NCBI RefSeq assembly: GCF_004331435.1
Contig: NZ_SJKA01000024.1
Span: forward strand, 1 to 64,000
DNA from: Kribbella sindirgiensis
Lineage (GTDB): Bacteria > Actinomycetota > Actinomycetes > Propionibacteriales > Kribbellaceae
Reading direction: 5' to 3'
Length of the DNA stretch: 64,000 bases
In this document: positions 43,013-53,291 of the stretch, piece by piece
Numbering within the stretch: the stretch's first letter is position 1
How the letters are laid out: each line of letters begins with the position of its first letter
Position numbers and translations under genes: made by a program
Notes under the pieces: model-generated
The model's database searches: none
Seen by the model: the letters and a program-made list of their open reading frames with translations, nothing else
What the model was told of the DNA's origin: nothing

Positions 43013-43581
43013 CAGAACTCCTGTACGGCGAGGTCCAGGCACGCTGCGGTCGGAGCGAGCAGTGAGTGCAGTGCGGTCAGTACGGCGGGCAGCTCGGCGT
43101 CATGTTCCTTGCACGCGATCAGCAGATTGGGAGACAGGTGTCCCGACAGCCAGAGGTCGTAGAGCGTTCGGGTCATCCCGGCGAGTGCCAGCTCGAGAGT
43201 GCCCGACCGGAACATCGTGGGGGTCCCCGCCGTGTTCCCGAGGCCCAGGTGCAGTGGAAGGAGCCTGTGTCGTGTGGCGAAGCCGGCCGGGCTGTCCAGG
43301 TCGACCTCGGCCAGCAGGCTCCTGCTCAGCAGGCGGTCGATCAGTACGGCGCCGTTCGTGATCTCGCTGTCGGTCAAGAGGTCGATGATGCGGCTGCGCT
43401 CCCACGGGCCGGAGTCATCAGGCAGGCTGTGCGCCAGCGCCCAGACCGTGAACTCTTCGGCTGTCAGCTCAACGATTTCACTGCCGAGCCGGACCTGGTG
43501 CACCTGACTCTCCGCAGTGCCGGTGAAGTGCGTTCCGAGACACTGGCCGATCGGGAACATCAACAGAGTCATGTTCCGCAC
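43012..43581 (-). CDS. Uncharacterised T7SS-locus protein, paralogue B
   Basis: 189 residues from the GTG at 43581, which has AGGAG 9 bases upstream; ATG 43572 is an alternative. Parallel features to paralogue A: MFPIGQ, VHQVRLG, TAEEFTVWALAHS, LLSRSLLAE, HRLLPLHLGLGN and LYDLWLSGHLSPNLLIAC. Two diverged copies in tandem suggest a heterodimer or sensor pair. Divergent from the pseudokinase gene. Confidence 0.7.
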   Translation of the reverse strand: MRNMTLLMFPIGQCLGTHFTGTAESQVHQVRLGSEIVELTAEEFTVWALAHSLPDDSGPWERSRIIDLLTDSEITNGAVLIDRLLSRSLLAEVDLDSPAGFATRHRLLPLHLGLGNTAGTPTMFRSGTLELALAGMTRTLYDLWLSGHLSPNLLIACKEHDAELPAVLTALHSLLAPTAACLDLAVQEF

Positions 43582-43621
43582 GGTGACACGCTCCTGGCAG
43601 GCTGCGGGCCCGCTTGCAGCA

Positions 43622-43639
43622 TGTGGCCAGTGTGTGGCC
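43622..43639. promoter_or_regulatory. TGTGGCC direct repeat, 11-bp spacing
   Basis: TGTGGCC at 43622-43628 and 43633-43639 in the divergent gap between paralogue B and the pseudokinase gene. The spacing equals that of the SARP-type repeats but the word differs (TGTGGCC versus TGTAYCG), so membership in that regulon is uncertain. Confidence 0.35.
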
Positions 43640-43690
43640 GCAGGCGCCGGGGTGGCGGCGAACGACCTGTTCGGACGGGAAGATAGACCC

Positions 43691-45211
43691 GTGACCGACA
43701 AGACAGGACCTGACTCCGCTCCGGAGCTTCCGGGGTGTACCAACGTGGTCCTGGCCCGGTCTGGGATCCCGCGGGTGTACCGGTGCCTTCGGCAAGGGAC
43801 TGCGGCGAGTGCGCTGGTTTACCCGGTCCGCGTCGATGCGAGCACCGCGGCCGCGTTCAACAAGCAGGCGAAGGCGCTGCAGGGCGTCGACCATCCGCAT
43901 GTCGCGTCTGTACTTGAGTCTGGGGTCGCTGACGGTTTTCCGTATCTGATCAGCGTTGGTGATGCTGGGACTCTGGCGGAGCAGATACGGAGTCAGCTGC
44001 GCTCGCCTGCTGATCTGGCTGTGCTCGGGCGTCAGTTGGCGCAGGGTCTGGCTGCCTTGCACGGAGCTGGGCTGGTTCACGGTGGTCTCACGCCTGGTGC
44101 GGTGGTCTTGCTGGCTGACGGGCAGCCGCAGCTGTCTGCGCTCGCGCTCGGGTTGGGACAGCACACTGGGCACGCGGCGTTGAACTCGCCGAGTCAGCTG
44201 TACGTCGCACCGGAGACGTTGCGAGACGGGACGCTGACTGCTGCTTCGGATCTGTACGCGTTGGGGGCTGTGCTGCACGCTGCGATCAGCGGGAAGCCGC
44301 CGTTGGCCGCGCGCATGGGTGAGACGGCCGGCGAACACATCCTGCGCGTACTGAACGAGCCGCCGGCACGTCTCGAGGTACTGCCGGACGCGTTCGCGGA
44401 CGTCATCGCGCGCCTGCTGGAGAAAGACCCCGCCAAGCGGCCCGTGTCCGCAGAGGTCGTCGCCGCCGCCCTAGCGGCGTTGGCAACCCCCACAACCCCG
44501 CCAATCCCTCCCATCCGCCCCGTAACCGCCACCCCCAAACAACCACCCGCCACCACCCCACCCCTCCCGCGCCCCGCAGTAATGTCCCGAACCACCCTCC
44601 GCACCTGGCCCACCCCCACACCCCAACCCACACCAACTCCCCAACCCCCCACTGCCACACCACCCGCCACCACCACACCGCCCCCCGCCACGACCACACC
44701 ACCCCCTGCCGCCCAACCACCCGCCAGCCCACCGCCCTCCAGCCAGCCACCCGCTGGACCGTCATCCACCAGCCAACCGTCGTCTGGTGCGGTGCCTGCT
44801 GCTGGTGGCAAGCGGAGTTGGTTGCTTGTGGCAGCGACTGTTGTTGTCGCAGCCGCCGTCATCGCGACCCTCGCCCTGGTCAACCGCAAAGGCCAAACCG
44901 AAACACCGCCACTCAGCGCCCCAACCCCCACCACACCCTCCACCCCAGCGCTAGCAGTCAAACTGAACCCACCAGCAGACCACAGCACCTACGTAGACCT
45001 CACCTGGTCAGGCCCGTCCGACGTCAACTACGCGGTAGTCATCGCACAGGTAGGCCAACCCGCAGTCGTCCGACTCGTCTACAAACACACCAGATACCGA
45101 GTCGCGGTAGTCCCCGGCATCCAGTACTGCTTCGCCGTCCAAGCCACCGACGGCATCAACAAGATGGAGACCGACCCGCGACCGGTCCGCGACGCCCAGT
45201 GCGAGCGCTGA
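43691..45211 (+). CDS. Membrane pseudokinase with extracellular beta-sandwich domain
   Basis: 506 residues. N-terminal Ser/Thr-kinase fold (about 20-265) with PYLISVGDAGTLAEQI and SASDLYALGAVLHA-type landmarks, but catalytic residues are gone: HRD is VHGG, DFG is SAL, and the VAIK lysine is absent (LVYPVRV). Then a Pro/Thr-rich linker (about 270-370), one membrane helix (SWLLVAATVVVAAAVIATLALV) and an extracellular FnIII-like domain (LTWSGPSDVNYAVVIAQ ... YCFAVQATDG). It probably works as a transmembrane scaffold or sensor for the ESX apparatus rather than an enzyme. GTG start at 43691. Confidence 0.85.
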   Translation: MTDKTGPDSAPELPGCTNVVLARSGIPRVYRCLRQGTAASALVYPVRVDASTAAAFNKQAKALQGVDHPHVASVLESGVADGFPYLISVGDAGTLAEQIRSQLRSPADLAVLGRQLAQGLAALHGAGLVHGGLTPGAVVLLADGQPQLSALALGLGQHTGHAALNSPSQLYVAPETLRDGTLTAASDLYALGAVLHAAISGKPPLAARMGETAGEHILRVLNEPPARLEVLPDAFADVIARLLEKDPAKRPVSAEVVAAALAALATPTTPPIPPIRPVTATPKQPPATTPPLPRPAVMSRTTLRTWPTPTPQPTPTPQPPTATPPATTTPPPATTTPPPAAQPPASPPPSSQPPAGPSSTSQPSSGAVPAAGGKRSWLLVAATVVVAAAVIATLALVNRKGQTETPPLSAPTPTTPSTPALAVKLNPPADHSTYVDLTWSGPSDVNYAVVIAQVGQPAVVRLVYKHTRYRVAVVPGIQYCFAVQATDGINKMETDPRPVRDAQCER

Positions 45212-47251
45212 TCACCCGATCAGGCTGCGCACGCTGAACGTCGTACGGATCCGCTCCGACAACCGCCCCTCGGCCAGCCCACGCTGAGCCTTGCGTACGG
45301 CGGACCACGCGAACTCCCGGTCCGGATCCGAGTCCTGCCCCGACCACAACGCCCGGTCCAGGCAACCGGCCAGCAATGTCATCGCCTGCGACACCGCCCC
45401 GTCCGAGTCACGCGCCAGGTCCCGCGCCGTGGCAGCCGGCGTCACCCGCATCCCGTGGTCCCGCAGCAGATCACGCGCCTCGGCCCACGCCCCAAGCGTC
45501 CCGTGCCGCCTGCGCCGCCGACGACGTACCGCCTTGGCCAGCGGCACACCAATGACCCACAACAGCCCGAGCCCCAGCAGAGCAGCAACCGCCAGAACCA
45601 CCGTGAACCAGTCAGGTCCGTGATGTGGCTTCTGCGACTCCTCCGGGAACGGCAGCGTCGGCTCGGACTGGTGCTCGCGCTCGATCTCCTTCTTGGACGG
45701 CAACTGCTTGCGCACCTTCTCCGCCGCACCTGCCAGCCCACCACCCGCTTTGGACGTAGCGGTTCCGGTCGGGTCGAGCGGCACCCAGCCCACACCTGTC
45801 ACCGCAACCTCGGGCCACGCGAGTACGTCGCGGTTGCGGATCACGTAGGTCCCGTCCGGGCTCGGTGTGTCCGGCTGCTTGAACCCGACGACGAGCCGCG
45901 CCGGCAACCCGAGCAGCCGCGCCATCACGACGTACGCCGCGGCGAACTGCTCCGACGTACCGCGCTTGCTGCGCAGCAGGAAGTGGTTGAGCTGCGCGTA
46001 CCCGTGGCCGGTCGGGAGGTTCTCACCGGTGGCCAGCTTGTAGTTCGTCCGCAGGTAGTTCTCGAGGACCAGTGCCAGCTGGAACGACGGCCGCACGTCA
46101 CCGGCGATGCCGCGTGCCAACTCGTCGATGCCCACCGGCACCTCACCGAGGTCCGCGGTGCTCCCCGGGTCCGAGTCGACGCCGGACGACGCGAGCTGAT
46201 CCGAGTCGACTGCCGGCTCGGCCCAGGTGACCCGGTACTGCGACGGTTGCTTCTGCTCGGCCAGCAACGCGCCGGACGCCGGGTCGACCAGCAGCGGCTG
46301 GTCATCCACCACCGACAGCGTCCGCGTCTGGCTGGGCAACCACGGCAGCGACCAGTCCGCCAGCGCGACGTCCGCCGACTGCCGCCGTACCGGCACTGTC
46401 ACGCGGGAGTCGAGTGGCAGTTCACGTCCGAGCCGCTGGAACTTCGGTGCGGCCGTCCAGGTCACTCCGTCGAAGTTGTCCAGGGCAATCACCGGCCAGC
46501 GGTCCACTGGACCGTCAGCCCGTGCGGTGAACACCACGGTGTCCGGCGAGTGCAGCCGCGCCGCGATCTCCGTCAGCGGGTTGCTGAGCACAGTGGGCGA
46601 GTCAGGCGGGATCGGCTTCTCCAGGTGGACCGCCGTGGACGTCGGCAGCGCCAGTCCGAGTGTGCTGGCACCAACCGCCATAGCAGCGAGTGCTGCGACC
46701 AGACGGACCCAGGCGGCACGCTCACCCGGCCACTGCAGTAGCACCAACGCGAAACAGCCAGCGAGAGCCAGTCCGACGAGTACTGCGTCCAGTCCGGTCA
46801 CTGTGACGTACGCCTGCGATAGACCGGCCACCACCACGGCAGGCAGCAACGCCGCGAGCCGAGACCTCTGCAACACGCGCGCACCCACCAAACAGGCGAG
46901 CAGAACGAGCACCGGTACGAACGCGACCAAATCCGGAGACGGAGTGGCAGGCCACGTCGACTCGAGCGTACGCCGCCAGCCCGACGTCACCGCTTCCCAC
47001 AGAGACACCGGCCGACGAGCAGCGCCCGGTATGACGGCCAGCAGCGCGACGACTCCACCGACCAGCGTCAGCGGCACCCGCCAGCGAGCAACTTGTGGGC
47101 GGCGCAGGATCGCTTCCTCAACCAGGTAAGCAACTACAGCGACCGCCAGCATCGGCCAGAGCACAGCCGACGTACCGAACACTGGTGAGAACAACAGCCC
47201 CGCCACCACACCGGCAGCAAGCACTCCAAGGATCGGTAGCCGTCTTGTCAT
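45212..47251 (-). CDS. TgpA-like membrane transglutaminase-fold protein, catalytic residues substituted
   Basis: 679 residues. About seven N-terminal membrane helices, DUF3488-like extracellular part, transglutaminase-like core, one more membrane helix (VVLAVAALLGLGLLWVIGV) and a DUF4129-like C-terminus. In the core the usual Cys site reads RGTSEQFAAAY (Ser for Cys) and the usual HAWPEV site reads VLAWPEV (Leu for His), while GVGWVPLDPT is kept. Catalysis therefore seems unlikely. Fourth gene of the FnIII-MoxR-DUF58-TgpA operon, overlapping DUF58 by 4 bases. Confidence 0.85.
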   Translation of the reverse strand: MTRRLPILGVLAAGVVAGLLFSPVFGTSAVLWPMLAVAVVAYLVEEAILRRPQVARWRVPLTLVGGVVALLAVIPGAARRPVSLWEAVTSGWRRTLESTWPATPSPDLVAFVPVLVLLACLVGARVLQRSRLAALLPAVVVAGLSQAYVTVTGLDAVLVGLALAGCFALVLLQWPGERAAWVRLVAALAAMAVGASTLGLALPTSTAVHLEKPIPPDSPTVLSNPLTEIAARLHSPDTVVFTARADGPVDRWPVIALDNFDGVTWTAAPKFQRLGRELPLDSRVTVPVRRQSADVALADWSLPWLPSQTRTLSVVDDQPLLVDPASGALLAEQKQPSQYRVTWAEPAVDSDQLASSGVDSDPGSTADLGEVPVGIDELARGIAGDVRPSFQLALVLENYLRTNYKLATGENLPTGHGYAQLNHFLLRSKRGTSEQFAAAYVVMARLLGLPARLVVGFKQPDTPSPDGTYVIRNRDVLAWPEVAVTGVGWVPLDPTGTATSKAGGGLAGAAEKVRKQLPSKKEIEREHQSEPTLPFPEESQKPHHGPDWFTVVLAVAALLGLGLLWVIGVPLAKAVRRRRRRRHGTLGAWAEARDLLRDHGMRVTPAATARDLARDSDGAVSQAMTLLAGCLDRALWSGQDSDPDREFAWSAVRKAQRGLAEGRLSERIRTTFSVRSLIG

Positions 47252-48371
47252 GCCGGTACTGCGTTCCAGGCGTCGACTGCTTTCTGGGCCGCGTCGGCGT
47301 GAATGACGTGGACGCCGGCGCCGGTGTGCAGCGCAGGCTCGTCATGGGTCAGGTCGATGCACACCACCGGGCGGTAGCTCGTCCTGAGGTTCGGTACGTC
47401 GGCCAGCCCCGCGGTGTCCCCGGTCAACACGACCAGTGCGCCACCGTCACGGGCAACTGGCAGTGACTCGAGCAGGTTGGTGTTGGTCGTCGCCTGCTCA
47501 ACCCTGGCGAGCTCGTCGAGCAGATCGCCGACGGACTGCACGTCGTGGTCCGTGCCGCACGGTGTGGTGAGCCGCAACCGCTGACCTGACTGTGCAGCAA
47601 CTGCCAGGATCGATGCCGCGACAGAAACCGCGGTATCGAACTGGTCCGCGGTCAGCGCACTCGTACGCGTATCCAGCAACACCTGCAAACGCGGCTGATC
47701 CGGGTCGACGTACTCGCGAACCATCAGCCGACCCGCCCGCGCGGAGGCCTTCCAGTGCACGTGGCGGACCTCGTCACCGGGCACGTACTCGCGCAGCCGG
47801 CGCAGGTCGATCGAGCCGCGCAGCGGACCAGCAGACACCGGCCCCTCGAAGTGGTGCCGTTGCCGGATGCCAGTCGCCGTACGAGCGGCGTACCGCTTCG
47901 GGTGGACGAGAAGCGTGGCTGTGCTACCGATCGAGACCTGACACGACACAAGGCCGAACGGGTCGGAGCGACGCAGCAGCAACGGCCCGACAGGAAGTGG
48001 CCCGCGGCGAGCGGTCGGCAACTCGTAGTGGTACGTCGCGACGCCGTTCGGTGCCAGTGCGGTGACTGCAACCTCGGACTGGTGCGCGCCAGCGGTGTCC
48101 GCGGCAACGAAGGCCGGCTGTCGCCGCGTGGACTCGTTGCGCACCATCAGCCGCGCCAACGCAGGTTGACCGCACTCAACGCGGTCCGGGTACAGCACAC
48201 GCTCGACTGTCACCTTCGGACGGCGTACGACGGTCAACACGCTGACGAGCACCGCAGCAAGACCAGCTCCGGCCAGCACCTGCAGCATCGGGTAGCCGAG
48301 CAGCTGACCCGCTACGAGCAAGGCGATTGAGCCGACCAACACTCCCCAGGCTCGTGGCGTGAGCCTGGTCC

Positions 48372-48375
<4 letters not shown>
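47248..48375 (-). CDS. DUF58 domain-containing membrane-anchored protein
   Basis: 375 residues: two membrane helices at the N-terminus (WGVLVGSIALLVAGQLLGYPMLQVLAGAGLAAVL), beta-rich middle, and DUF58/vWA-like domain with the signature RRLREYVPGDEVRHVHWKASAR. DUF58 proteins pair with MoxR ATPases and transglutaminase-like proteins in many bacteria, probably in envelope protein assembly. Four-base overlaps on both sides. Confidence 0.92.
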
Positions 48376-49370
<995 letters not shown>

Positions 49371-49375
49371 CACCA

Positions 49376-51691
49376 CTACGCATCCTTCCGTCGACGCGAG
49401 GTACGTCGTACTCGTGCGGCCGGCGTACCAGCCGGGGGCAGGGCCGGAGCCGCGGATGCCGGAGCAGCCGTGGTGGATCCGGCTGCACCGGTAGCGGTCG
49501 GACTGCTGCTGTTGTTGCGCTCTCGTGTGATCGCCTTGACCGTGAAGGTCAACTGCAGAGCGGTCAGACCGGTGTAGCGAGTACTGGTTGTTGTCACAGT
49601 CCGGTCCTGCTGACCGGTGGCAGAGACGACGTAGTGCACCAGCTGGCCGCCGTTGAGGTTCGGCGCGGTCCAGATGAGAGACACCGAGCCCCTGCCTGGA
49701 GTGGCGGTCACCTTCGGCGCTGCGGCCGGAGAGTACGGATAGACGGTGCGCGTCGCCGCGGAGCGCGGTGAGGTGCCCGCAGTGTTCGTAGCGGTGACCC
49801 GGTAGCTCACGCCCTTGCCCAGCGCCGGCTTCAGCGAGATCGAGGTCTGGTACACCTGTGCCTTCGTCTTCGACCCGTCCGAGCCGAGCACCGTGTACCC
49901 GGACATGGTGTAGTCGGACGAGCTCGGCGAGGTCCAGGACACGGTGACTGAGCCGTCGGCCTTGGTAGCTGCGCTGACCTTGGTCGGTGCACTCGGCGGC
50001 TCAGCGGTCCCGCTGATCGACGTCACCTTCGTGTCCACGGCCGGTCCGGTGCCGACGCGGTTGGTCGCGGACACGGTGAAGATGTAGCCGCCGCCGTTCA
50101 GCAGCTGGCCGAAGCTGTGGCTGCGGGTTCCGCCGGCAACGGTGACCGACCCTGACGCGGGCAGACCGACCACGAAGGTCCCTGGAGCGGTCCGGAAGCT
50201 CACCTTGTAGCCGGTGATCGCGGCACCGTTCGCTCGCGCCGCACCCCAGCTGACCGTCGCCTTGCCGTCACCTGGCTTGGCCGAGACCGATCCGGGTGCT
50301 CCCGGCGCGGCCGGCGGCGGTGAGGTCGGCTTCGACGTCGGTTTGCTGGTCGGTTTCGACGTCGGCTTGCTCGTCGGCGGCGGCGTGGTCGGCCTGGTCG
50401 TCTCGGTCTTCCCGGGCTTGCGCTCCGTCGCCCTGGGCTCGACCTTCTCGGTGCTGCGCGGCTTCTCCGGGCCGACGGTCACGTGGATCGGGGGCAGGAT
50501 CGGCTTGTGGGACGGCGGCGTCGACGGCGGGGTAGAGGTCGGCGTACTGCTGGGAGTCGGGGTACTCGGGCTCGGAGTCGGCTTCTGGGTGGCCGACGGG
50601 GACACCGGCTTGTTGCCGCCGTCGACGTCCACCTCGCTCACGGTCCCGTCGCCGTCGACCACCGTCACGACCTCACCGGTCTCGTCGTCGATGTAGATCC
50701 GGCCGTCCTGCCCGGCAGTCACCCGCGGACCGCCCTTGTGGTCGCCCTTCTTCTTGCTGAGCTCATGCGTGTGCAGCGGCTTGCCGTCAGGAGCGAACGT
50801 CCGCACGACCCGCTTGTCGGTGTCCAGTACGGCGACAGCGGCGCCGGTCGCGGCGACGGCGTCGTACCGCCCCGGGGGCAGGTTGATGCTGTCGGCGCGC
50901 TTGGCACCGGCAGCGTCGACGAGCAGCAGCCGCTGACCGGCGAGGATCGGTATGCGCCCGTTGACGTCCGACTGGGCTACGACGGAGGTGGTCGGCAGCG
51001 AGCCGGTGACGTCCATCGGCACCGCACGGCCGGCCGTCTCACCGGTCAGCGGGGTCAGGGTCCGCTTGGACAGGTTCGCGAACGCGGGCTTGCCGCCCAC
51101 GCTCAGCAGCGCACCGGCATCACCGGCCTGGGACGGCAGCTGACAGGCCAGCGTGGTCGAGCCCGGCGCCAGCTGACAGAACTGCTCGGCGTTGCGCACC
51201 CACAGCGCGCCGTCGGCGGTCGCGATCGCACTGGACACCACACTGCCCACGGTGACCGTCTGCTGCTGGTCACCGAGCCGGACGATCTGACCGTGCTGGC
51301 GGTAGACCAGGTACGGCCCGCCCTGCGTCTCGATACCGATCGGTTCCTCCGGGATCCCGATCCGGACCGTGCTCTTCACGGTCAGGTCGGACTTGCCGAA
51401 CACGATCACACCGTCCGCACGGACGACGTACCCGTTGGTGCTGCCCTGGACGACCTGGCTGCCGGCCTCGGTCTGGACGCCACGGACCTCGGCGTCGACG
51501 CTCTTGCCGCCGCCGTCGACCCGGAAGACCGCGCCGACGGTCGCGTTGTACACCCAGTGGCCGGCCTGCTGGAAGGCGACCGCGGGGGCGCCGCGCCCCA
51601 GCGCGGACAGGCCGACGAACGTCCCGAGGATCAGGGCCGCGACCGTCCACCACGCAACGGGCCGACGGATCGCGCGAGCAATGCGGGTCAT
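49376..51691 (-). CDS. Exported propeller-like/FnIII surface protein
   Basis: 771 residues. One N-terminal membrane segment (WTVAALILGTFVGLSALG, signal anchor), a beta-propeller-like region (about 40-330, repeated VRADGVIVFG / DGALWVRN / DGRIYIDDETG strands), a Pro/Ser/Thr/Lys-rich linker (about 335-460, including TSKP repeats), and three fibronectin type III domains (about 465-750) with GYKVSFRTAPG and YTVLGSDGS strands. Lead gene of the MoxR operon. SARP-type repeats begin 22 bases upstream of its ATG. Probable cell-surface partner of the ESX locus. Confidence 0.85.
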   Translation of the reverse strand: MTRIARAIRRPVAWWTVAALILGTFVGLSALGRGAPAVAFQQAGHWVYNATVGAVFRVDGGGKSVDAEVRGVQTEAGSQVVQGSTNGYVVRADGVIVFGKSDLTVKSTVRIGIPEEPIGIETQGGPYLVYRQHGQIVRLGDQQQTVTVGSVVSSAIATADGALWVRNAEQFCQLAPGSTTLACQLPSQAGDAGALLSVGGKPAFANLSKRTLTPLTGETAGRAVPMDVTGSLPTTSVVAQSDVNGRIPILAGQRLLLVDAAGAKRADSINLPPGRYDAVAATGAAVAVLDTDKRVVRTFAPDGKPLHTHELSKKKGDHKGGPRVTAGQDGRIYIDDETGEVVTVVDGDGTVSEVDVDGGNKPVSPSATQKPTPSPSTPTPSSTPTSTPPSTPPSHKPILPPIHVTVGPEKPRSTEKVEPRATERKPGKTETTRPTTPPPTSKPTSKPTSKPTSKPTSPPPAAPGAPGSVSAKPGDGKATVSWGAARANGAAITGYKVSFRTAPGTFVVGLPASGSVTVAGGTRSHSFGQLLNGGGYIFTVSATNRVGTGPAVDTKVTSISGTAEPPSAPTKVSAATKADGSVTVSWTSPSSSDYTMSGYTVLGSDGSKTKAQVYQTSISLKPALGKGVSYRVTATNTAGTSPRSAATRTVYPYSPAAAPKVTATPGRGSVSLIWTAPNLNGGQLVHYVVSATGQQDRTVTTTSTRYTGLTALQLTFTVKAITRERNNSSSPTATGAAGSTTAAPASAAPALPPAGTPAARVRRTSRRRKDA
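50325..50372 (-). repeat. Four 12-bp coding repeats (TSKP)
   Basis: Units 50325-50336, 50337-50348, 50349-50360 and 50361-50372 encode repeated T-S-K-P in the linker of the FnIII protein. Such wall-spanning linkers commonly vary in repeat number. Confidence 0.85.
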
Positions 51692-51712
51692 GGGTTAGAA
51701 GGTGCCTCTCAT

Positions 51713-51741
51713 CTGTCCAGCTGCGGTACAGCGGCGATACA
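51713..51741 (-). promoter_or_regulatory. SARP operator: three heptamers at 11-bp spacing before the FnIII-MoxR operon
   Basis: On the minus strand TGTATCG (51741-51735), TGTACCG (51730-51724) and TGGACAG (51719-51713) are each separated by 4 bases, an 11-bp period. SARP proteins bind such direct heptamers next to the -10 element. A TTCTAA -10-like word lies 10-15 bases further on, just before the ATG at 51691, which would give a nearly leaderless mRNA. The SARP gene itself ends at 51787. Confidence 0.75.
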
Positions 51742-51786
51742 TCCGGCCACGAGTCGTCCGGAAGCGGACGTCAGCACGTCACTGGC

Positions 51787-53139
51787 TCACGAGGCGACCG
51801 GTGACCGTGCCGGGTCCTCCGGTTCGCCCAGCTCGGCGAGAGCCGCACGGGCCTCGCCCGCGGTCTGCGAATCCGGCAGCAGCCGCAGCGCACGGCGCAG
51901 GTACTCCGCAGCCTGCTGACGCGCTCCCGCGCTCGCCTCGGCCAGCGCCAGGTTGACCAGCACCGTGCCCTCGGCCTCCCGGTCGCCGTGCACCGAGGCG
52001 ATCGCCAGCGCGGCAGTGAACTCACCACGTGCGTCGTGGACCCGACCGGACCGCGTATGCGCGATCCCAAGAACATTGCGGGTGATGAGCTCGCCGTACC
52101 AGTCCTTTGCGGCACTGGTCGCAGCAGCGACCTCGGCAACCAGCGGGGCCCAGCCCGGCACGTCACCACCGGTCTCGATGAACTGGTGGATCGCAGTGGT
52201 CAGCAGCCACGCGTTGGACACCTCGTCCGCCGCCAGCAGCTGGCTGATGGCAGTGGTGAACTCGACGTGCCGCGTGGTGAACCAGTGGTGGGCCGCAGCC
52301 GCATGCTGTCCGTTCAGCGCGGCGGCAGCGTCCAGCACGGTCCGCACGTACGCATCAGGTCCGGGCCCCTCGGGCTTGGCCGTCTGAGGCTCCTCCGGTA
52401 CGTCGGTTAGCAGTTGCTGCTGCAGCGCACGGAGCTCCGGCCCCGGCTCGGTGCCCAGCTCGTCCACGAGCGCACTGCGGGCCTTCTGGTACGTCGCGAG
52501 CGCGTCAGCACGCCGCCCCGCGTCCCGGTACGCGACAAGCAGCCGCACCCAGTTCGTCTCCCGCAACGGGTCCTCGGCGGTCAGGCTCTTGCACAGCGCG
52601 ATCGCGTCGGCGAATCGCGACGTACCGATCAACGCGTCCGCCAGCCGCTCCCGGACCGACCAGTGCAGCTCGGCCAGCCGCACCACCTCCGGCTGGTGCC
52701 CGTCCGTGACGAGCCCTTCGTACGGCGCGCCTCTCCAGAGCGACTGTGCCGACTCCAGGTGCTTCAGCGCCGTCGCCGCGTCGCGTGCGGCCAGGGCCTC
52801 ATCACCTGCCGCCAGCAGCGCCTGTAGCCGGTCGGAGTCCAGCTCGCCGGCTTCCACCCGGATCCGGTACGCCTTGGAGCGGCTCTCGATCCGCTGGCCG
52901 TCCGCACCGAGCGGTGGGAGAGCCCGGCGGAGCTGCCAGATGTACGTGCCGATGTTGCGCTCTGCCGACACCGGAGGTGTCTTACCGGCCCAGACCGTAT
53001 CGATGATCTCGCCGACGGAGACCCAGGTGTTCGCCTTCACCAACAGCAGCGCGAGCAGCGCGCGGGGTTTGTCGGCACGGATATAGCTGACCGCATCGGT
53101 GCCATCGATCTCCACCGGCCCCAGGACCCGGAACAACAC
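51787..53139 (-). CDS. SARP-type (BTAD) transcriptional regulator with TPR C-terminus
   Basis: 450 residues. OmpR-like DNA-binding domain (VLGPVEIDGTDAVSYIRADKPRALLALLLVKANTWVSVGEIIDTVWAGKTPPVSAERNIGTYIWQLRRAL), BTAD helical domain (about 100-245, ADALATYQKARSALVDELGTEPGPELRALQQQLL) and a C-terminal TPR-like region (about 270-445). The GTG at 53139 follows GGAGG at about 10 bases. SARPs activate promoters through 11-bp-spaced heptamers, and such repeats occur at 51713-51741 and 39586-39650, so it likely activates the ESX-linked operons. Confidence 0.9.
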   Translation of the reverse strand: MLFRVLGPVEIDGTDAVSYIRADKPRALLALLLVKANTWVSVGEIIDTVWAGKTPPVSAERNIGTYIWQLRRALPPLGADGQRIESRSKAYRIRVEAGELDSDRLQALLAAGDEALAARDAATALKHLESAQSLWRGAPYEGLVTDGHQPEVVRLAELHWSVRERLADALIGTSRFADAIALCKSLTAEDPLRETNWVRLLVAYRDAGRRADALATYQKARSALVDELGTEPGPELRALQQQLLTDVPEEPQTAKPEGPGPDAYVRTVLDAAAALNGQHAAAAHHWFTTRHVEFTTAISQLLAADEVSNAWLLTTAIHQFIETGGDVPGWAPLVAEVAAATSAAKDWYGELITRNVLGIAHTRSGRVHDARGEFTAALAIASVHGDREAEGTVLVNLALAEASAGARQQAAEYLRRALRLLPDSQTAGEARAALAELGEPEDPARSPVAS

Positions 53140-53291
53140 CGCCGCACCACCTCCACCTGCGCTGAACTCACACCGAACCACTCCGACGCAACGACCTCCC
53201 GGGCGGTTCCGTACCCACCGCCCATGTTTCGCTACAGAAGGTAGTTACCCGTCAGCATGCCGCGCCACCCCCATCAAAGCGGAATCCCGGG

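Noticed and set aside
44500..44770. C-rich tract as a possible CRISPR or structural repeat
   Set aside because: It is the codon-biased Pro/Thr linker of the pseudokinase; units are irregular and no spacers exist.
46500..47129. Plus-strand Ser/Thr-rich frame (46227-47129) as a secreted protein
   Set aside because: Antisense of the TgpA-like membrane helices; no signal peptide or ribosome site.
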